From JAGXFP01 sp039714535 (GTDB lineage: Bacteria > Desulfobacterota > Desulfobulbia > Desulfobulbales > JAGXFP01), in assembly GCA_039714535.1 (NCBI GenBank), contig JBDLJC010000046.1:1-27930 (forward strand): DNA of 27,930 nt. The letters run 5' to 3'. Shown here one piece after another: positions 25,915 to 27,930 of this stretch (its first letter is position 1; each line of letters opens with the position of its first letter). The notes beneath the pieces were generated by a model. It did not search any database and was not told where the DNA came from. It worked only from the letters and a program-made list of their open reading frames with translations. Both the position numbers and the translations under genes were made by a program.

Positions 25915-25943
25915 ACTTTAGCTTAATCAGACAAAATCCTCAA
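25915..25943 (-). promoter_or_regulatory. Probable 6S RNA promoter inside the zapA 3' end
   Basis: Minus-strand TTGAGG (25938-25943), a 17-base spacer and TAAAGT (25915-25920) are each 4/6 to consensus. The start would fall near 25908, exactly where the 6S terminal stem begins. Confidence 0.45.
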
Positions 25944-26211
25944 TTTTTTTCCTGATCTGACCGGAAAGAGTTTCAACTGAGCGCCGATAATCAGCAAAAT
26001 CCCTTTTTAACTCAACATACTTACCAGCCATATTAAGGGTGGCCAGAATCGCCGATTTATTAGACGGAACAACCCTGCTTGATCGACAAGTTTCCTGGAG
26101 ATGGGTCCTGACCATCTCCAGAATCTCCTGAACATCCTCTTCTGGGGCCTCGGTACTAAGTGAGTACTCCTGGCCGAAAACTTCGAATTTAACCGGTCTG
26201 GTCAACGACAT
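25927..26211 (-). CDS. zapA: Cell division protein ZapA
   Basis: ZapA binds FtsZ and bundles its filaments at the division ring. The 94 residues have the family pattern: a short beta N-terminal part (VKFEVFGQEYSLSTEAPEED) and a long C-terminal coiled-coil helix (about 55-94, with SAILATLNMAGKYVELKRDF). Start choice is unusual. GGAGG directly abuts ATG 26211 with no spacer, whereas TTG 26205 two codons on would have a normal 6-base spacing. The protein may therefore begin at that TTG. The gene follows zapB by 59 bases and is followed directly by 6S RNA. Confidence 0.9.
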   Translation of the reverse strand: MSLTRPVKFEVFGQEYSLSTEAPEEDVQEILEMVRTHLQETCRSSRVVPSNKSAILATLNMAGKYVELKRDFADYRRSVETLSGQIRKKIEDFV

Positions 26212-26270
26212 CCTCCAAATTCTAATGTCAGCTTAAAAAAGATGAAAACATAACTCATAACTGGCAAATT

Positions 26271-26561
26271 TCAGAAGAGGGTCTTCTCCTTCGCCCCGCC
26301 CCCGGATTCTTCGACAACAGCAACTGTCTCGTTCGACTGCTCCCATTTAGCAATTGAACTAAGTAAACCATTCACCCGTTGCCCAATCTGACTTCTTTCA
26401 CTCTGGAGAACATGCAACTGCTCTTTAAGACTTACGATCTCCTGGTCCCGGCCAGCAAGTCTCTCGACAAGCAGCTGTTTTTCCTGCTTAACTTCCCCAA
26501 CAACCGTCAACAACTTATCAACCGCTGCTTCCAGCAGTGCCAGATTCTCAATATTTTCCAT
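26271..26561 (-). CDS. zapB: ZapB-like coiled-coil cell division protein
   Basis: From ATG 26561 there are 96 residues, MENIENLALLEAAVDKLLTV then a heptad-patterned coiled coil to about residue 75 (QLLVERLAGRDQEIVSLKEQ, then LHVLQSERSQIGQRVNGLLS) and a Gly-rich tail. Size, coiled coil and position directly before zapA fit a ZapB-type protein, which links ZapA to the Z-ring. Coiled coils give weak homology, so the name rests partly on context. The frame extends upstream to 26594, but MENIENL is the more family-like start. The gene's upstream region carries the AATCAT repeat cluster. Confidence 0.75.
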   Translation of the reverse strand: MENIENLALLEAAVDKLLTVVGEVKQEKQLLVERLAGRDQEIVSLKEQLHVLQSERSQIGQRVNGLLSSIAKWEQSNETVAVVEESGGGAKEKTLF

Positions 26562-26628
26562 AATCATCCCATCTATAATAATAGAACTTACCACAAATCA
26601 TGATGATTAGAAATCATCGCAAATGATT
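26562..26628. repeat. Cluster of AATCAT/ATGATT inverted repeats before zapB
   Basis: Five copies of AATCAT or its complement occur in 67 bases: 26562-26567, 26596-26601, 26603-26608, 26612-26617 and 26623-26628. The second and third form a perfect 13-base palindrome AATCATGATGATT. The last two form an inverted repeat with a 5-base spacer. This resembles a tandem operator in the zapB leader. No T run follows, so it is not a standard terminator for glmU. Confidence 0.5.
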
Positions 26629-26654
26629 CCAAAACTGTCTTAATAATTTAGCCG

Positions 26655-27701
26655 TTATTTTCCGGAACCCCCGATGGTTTTACGCTCCCCGATCATTATG
26701 GTGCCAGTTTCAACCGAACTGTGATCTTCAATATTACAATCTTCCAGACAACATAAGGGACCAATCTCTACCCGATCGCCTATCTGACAGTCCCTGATTA
26801 TCGTATTAGAGCCAACCAAACACTCGCTGCCCAGAACGCTTCGCCCGGAAACAATAACGTTACGCCCAATCTCACAGTCAGGGCCGACCTCAACTTCGAG
26901 GGAGATATCAACCGAATCAGGACCAATAATAGTAACGCCGGCCATCATCAACTGGCGGTTACGCCGTTCCTGGAGAGCTCGATGGGCGCCAGCCAAATCT
27001 ACTCTGGAATTGACCCCCAACACCTCATCAGGATCTGCACAGACATGACGGTTAATCGCGAAACCGTCGGATCTGGCTATTTCTATAAGATCGGTAAGGT
27101 AAAACTCGCCCTGGCGATTGTCAGAACCGATGCCACGTAATCCTTTAAACAAAAAAGTGCCGTCGACACAATAGATACCGGCGTTGATCTCATTAATCTC
27201 CTTCTCAACAGCGGAGGCATCCTTTTCTTCGACAATGCGCAGGAGGTTGCCCTGATCATCGGTAATTATCCGCCCATAATTGGCCGGATCAGCCATTTTG
27301 GTAGTCATCACCGTCAAGATGGCTTTGGAAGACGAATGAGCCGTCAACATGGCCTGCAGGGTTTCACTCTGGACCAAAGGGGTATCACCACAAAGGATCA
27401 AGACCGTACCTGCAAAATCACTAAATAAATCCTCAGCGGCCAGCACCGCATGGGCAGTGCCATTCTGTTGCTCCTGTCTGGCGAAAGCAACATTAAAGCC
27501 AGCCAGAGACTCCTCGATGGTCTCGGCCTGATGACCGGTCACAACCACGGTACCCTGCAGGGTAAGAGGAGTAATGGCATTTAAGACATGCTGCAGCATC
27601 GGCGCGAAAAAGACCTCGTGCATAACCTTGGCCTTTTTTGATTTCATTCTGGTCCCCTTACCGGCGGCCAGCACTATCGCTTTAATTTGCTCGTTTTCCA
27701 T
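26655..27701 (-). CDS. glmU: GlmU-like UDP-N-acetylglucosamine pyrophosphorylase lacking most of the acetyltransferase domain
   Basis: GlmU normally acetylates glucosamine-1-phosphate and then couples the product to UTP for peptidoglycan and LPS precursors. The N-terminal nucleotidyltransferase domain is complete. LAAGKGTRM is at 11-19, followed by KKAKVMHEV where K25 fits the catalytic lysine, although the usual proline two residues before it is alanine. VVTGHQAE, QNGTAHAV, LCGDTPL, INAGIY and GEFYLTD follow. From about 255 a left-handed beta-helix begins (GPDCEIGRNVIVSGRSVLG), but the protein ends at 348, against about 456 in full GlmU. The helix coils that hold the acetyltransferase residues are missing, and no continuation is visible in another frame. 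The product is probably uridyltransferase only, with acetylation done elsewhere. Confidence 0.88.
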   Translation of the reverse strand: MENEQIKAIVLAAGKGTRMKSKKAKVMHEVFFAPMLQHVLNAITPLTLQGTVVVTGHQAETIEESLAGFNVAFARQEQQNGTAHAVLAAEDLFSDFAGTVLILCGDTPLVQSETLQAMLTAHSSSKAILTVMTTKMADPANYGRIITDDQGNLLRIVEEKDASAVEKEINEINAGIYCVDGTFLFKGLRGIGSDNRQGEFYLTDLIEIARSDGFAINRHVCADPDEVLGVNSRVDLAGAHRALQERRNRQLMMAGVTIIGPDSVDISLEVEVGPDCEIGRNVIVSGRSVLGSECLVGSNTIIRDCQIGDRVEIGPLCCLEDCNIEDHSSVETGTIMIGERKTIGGSGK

Positions 27702-27810
27702 ATATTCTGGTAAGTTTTATCAAGATTTTATCTATAATTTTATTCGTCATTCATAAAACCAGGATCTGCCGACAAATTCAACACCCCAATCGCTAAAAAC
27801 AGCATCAGGC

Positions 27811-27849
27811 AAAAAAAATGCCTTCATCCGGTAAAGGATGAAGGCATTT
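27811..27849 (-). terminator. Strong rho-independent terminator of the rRNA operon
   Basis: A perfect 14-bp stem AAATGCCTTCATCC / GGATGAAGGCATTT with a 6-base loop is followed on the minus strand by eight T. It lies about 10 bases after the 5S 3' end. Confidence 0.95.
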
Positions 27850-27859
27850 AAGAAAAAAA

Positions 27860-27930
27860 TTCGGCAGCGACCTACTCTCCCACACAGTCGCCCGTGCAGT
27901 ACCATCGGCGCTAAGAGGCTTAACTGCCGT
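27860..27930 (-). rRNA. rrf: 5S ribosomal RNA, 3' part (5' part outside window)
   Basis: The minus strand reads AGTTAAGCCTCTTAGCGCCG, then ATGGTACTGC and GGGAGAGTAGGTCGCTGCCG, the conserved 3' half of bacterial 5S rRNA. About 71 of about 115-120 bases are present. The rRNA operon therefore extends to the right and ends here, just upstream of glmU. Confidence 0.96.

Noticed and set aside
1..27930. CRISPR arrays, insertion sequences, prophage or toxin-antitoxin genes
   Set aside because: No spaced direct repeats, transposase, integrase or toxin/antitoxin motifs were seen; the only tandem repeat is coding, in tig.

Overview
The window looks like a chromosomal core region of a Gram-negative, sulfate-reducer-type bacterium of the Desulfobacterota, plausibly Desulfobulbales. 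That placement is an inference. It rests on the pairing of an outer-membrane toolkit (LolC/LolD, BamA, SurA, RodZ) with RNase Y and a cobalamin-independent MetE-like protein, and on gene order. No database search was possible. Most of the window is housekeeping. I see no phage, transposase, CRISPR array, toxin-antitoxin pair or defence island, and no clear undescribed multi-gene system.

Left edge (1-1779, minus strand): tRNA-Leu(UAG) with a good sigma-70-type promoter, followed by the trigger factor gene tig. Its C-terminus runs off the window as a histone-H1-like Lys/Ala repeat tail.

Positions 1780-15348 (plus strand) form one tightly packed, probably co-transcribed block: a MetE-like methionine synthase, lysS, lolC/E, lolD, bamA, mfd, a SurA-like isomerase, a RodZ-like protein and recO. 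It joins lipoprotein export, beta-barrel assembly and periplasmic folding with transcription-coupled repair and recombination.

Positions 15349-21124 are an accessory-looking stretch with longer gaps. It holds a zinc-ribbon/PH-like membrane protein, a frameshifted PAS-HD-GYP phosphodiesterase, a strong bidirectional terminator, a lipoprotein of unknown function, a DUF4389 membrane protein, and a coupled pair made of a DEDDy 3'-5' exonuclease and a VF530-family protein.

Positions 21125-27930 (minus strand) read right to left as the 3' end of a 5S rRNA gene with its terminator, a GlmU-like uridyltransferase lacking the acetyltransferase core, zapB, zapA, a 6S RNA gene, a very short hydrophobic open frame overlapping the rny start, rny, tyrS and, after a gap, cvfB. 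The zapA-6S RNA linkage matches the arrangement known from many Proteobacteria, and this RNA gene cannot be found from ORFs alone.

The items most worth a second look are the 6S RNA, the tiny reading frame coupled to rny, the exonuclease/VF530 pair, the shortened GlmU, the trigger-factor tail, the AATCAT inverted-repeat cluster before zapB and the interrupted HD-GYP gene.
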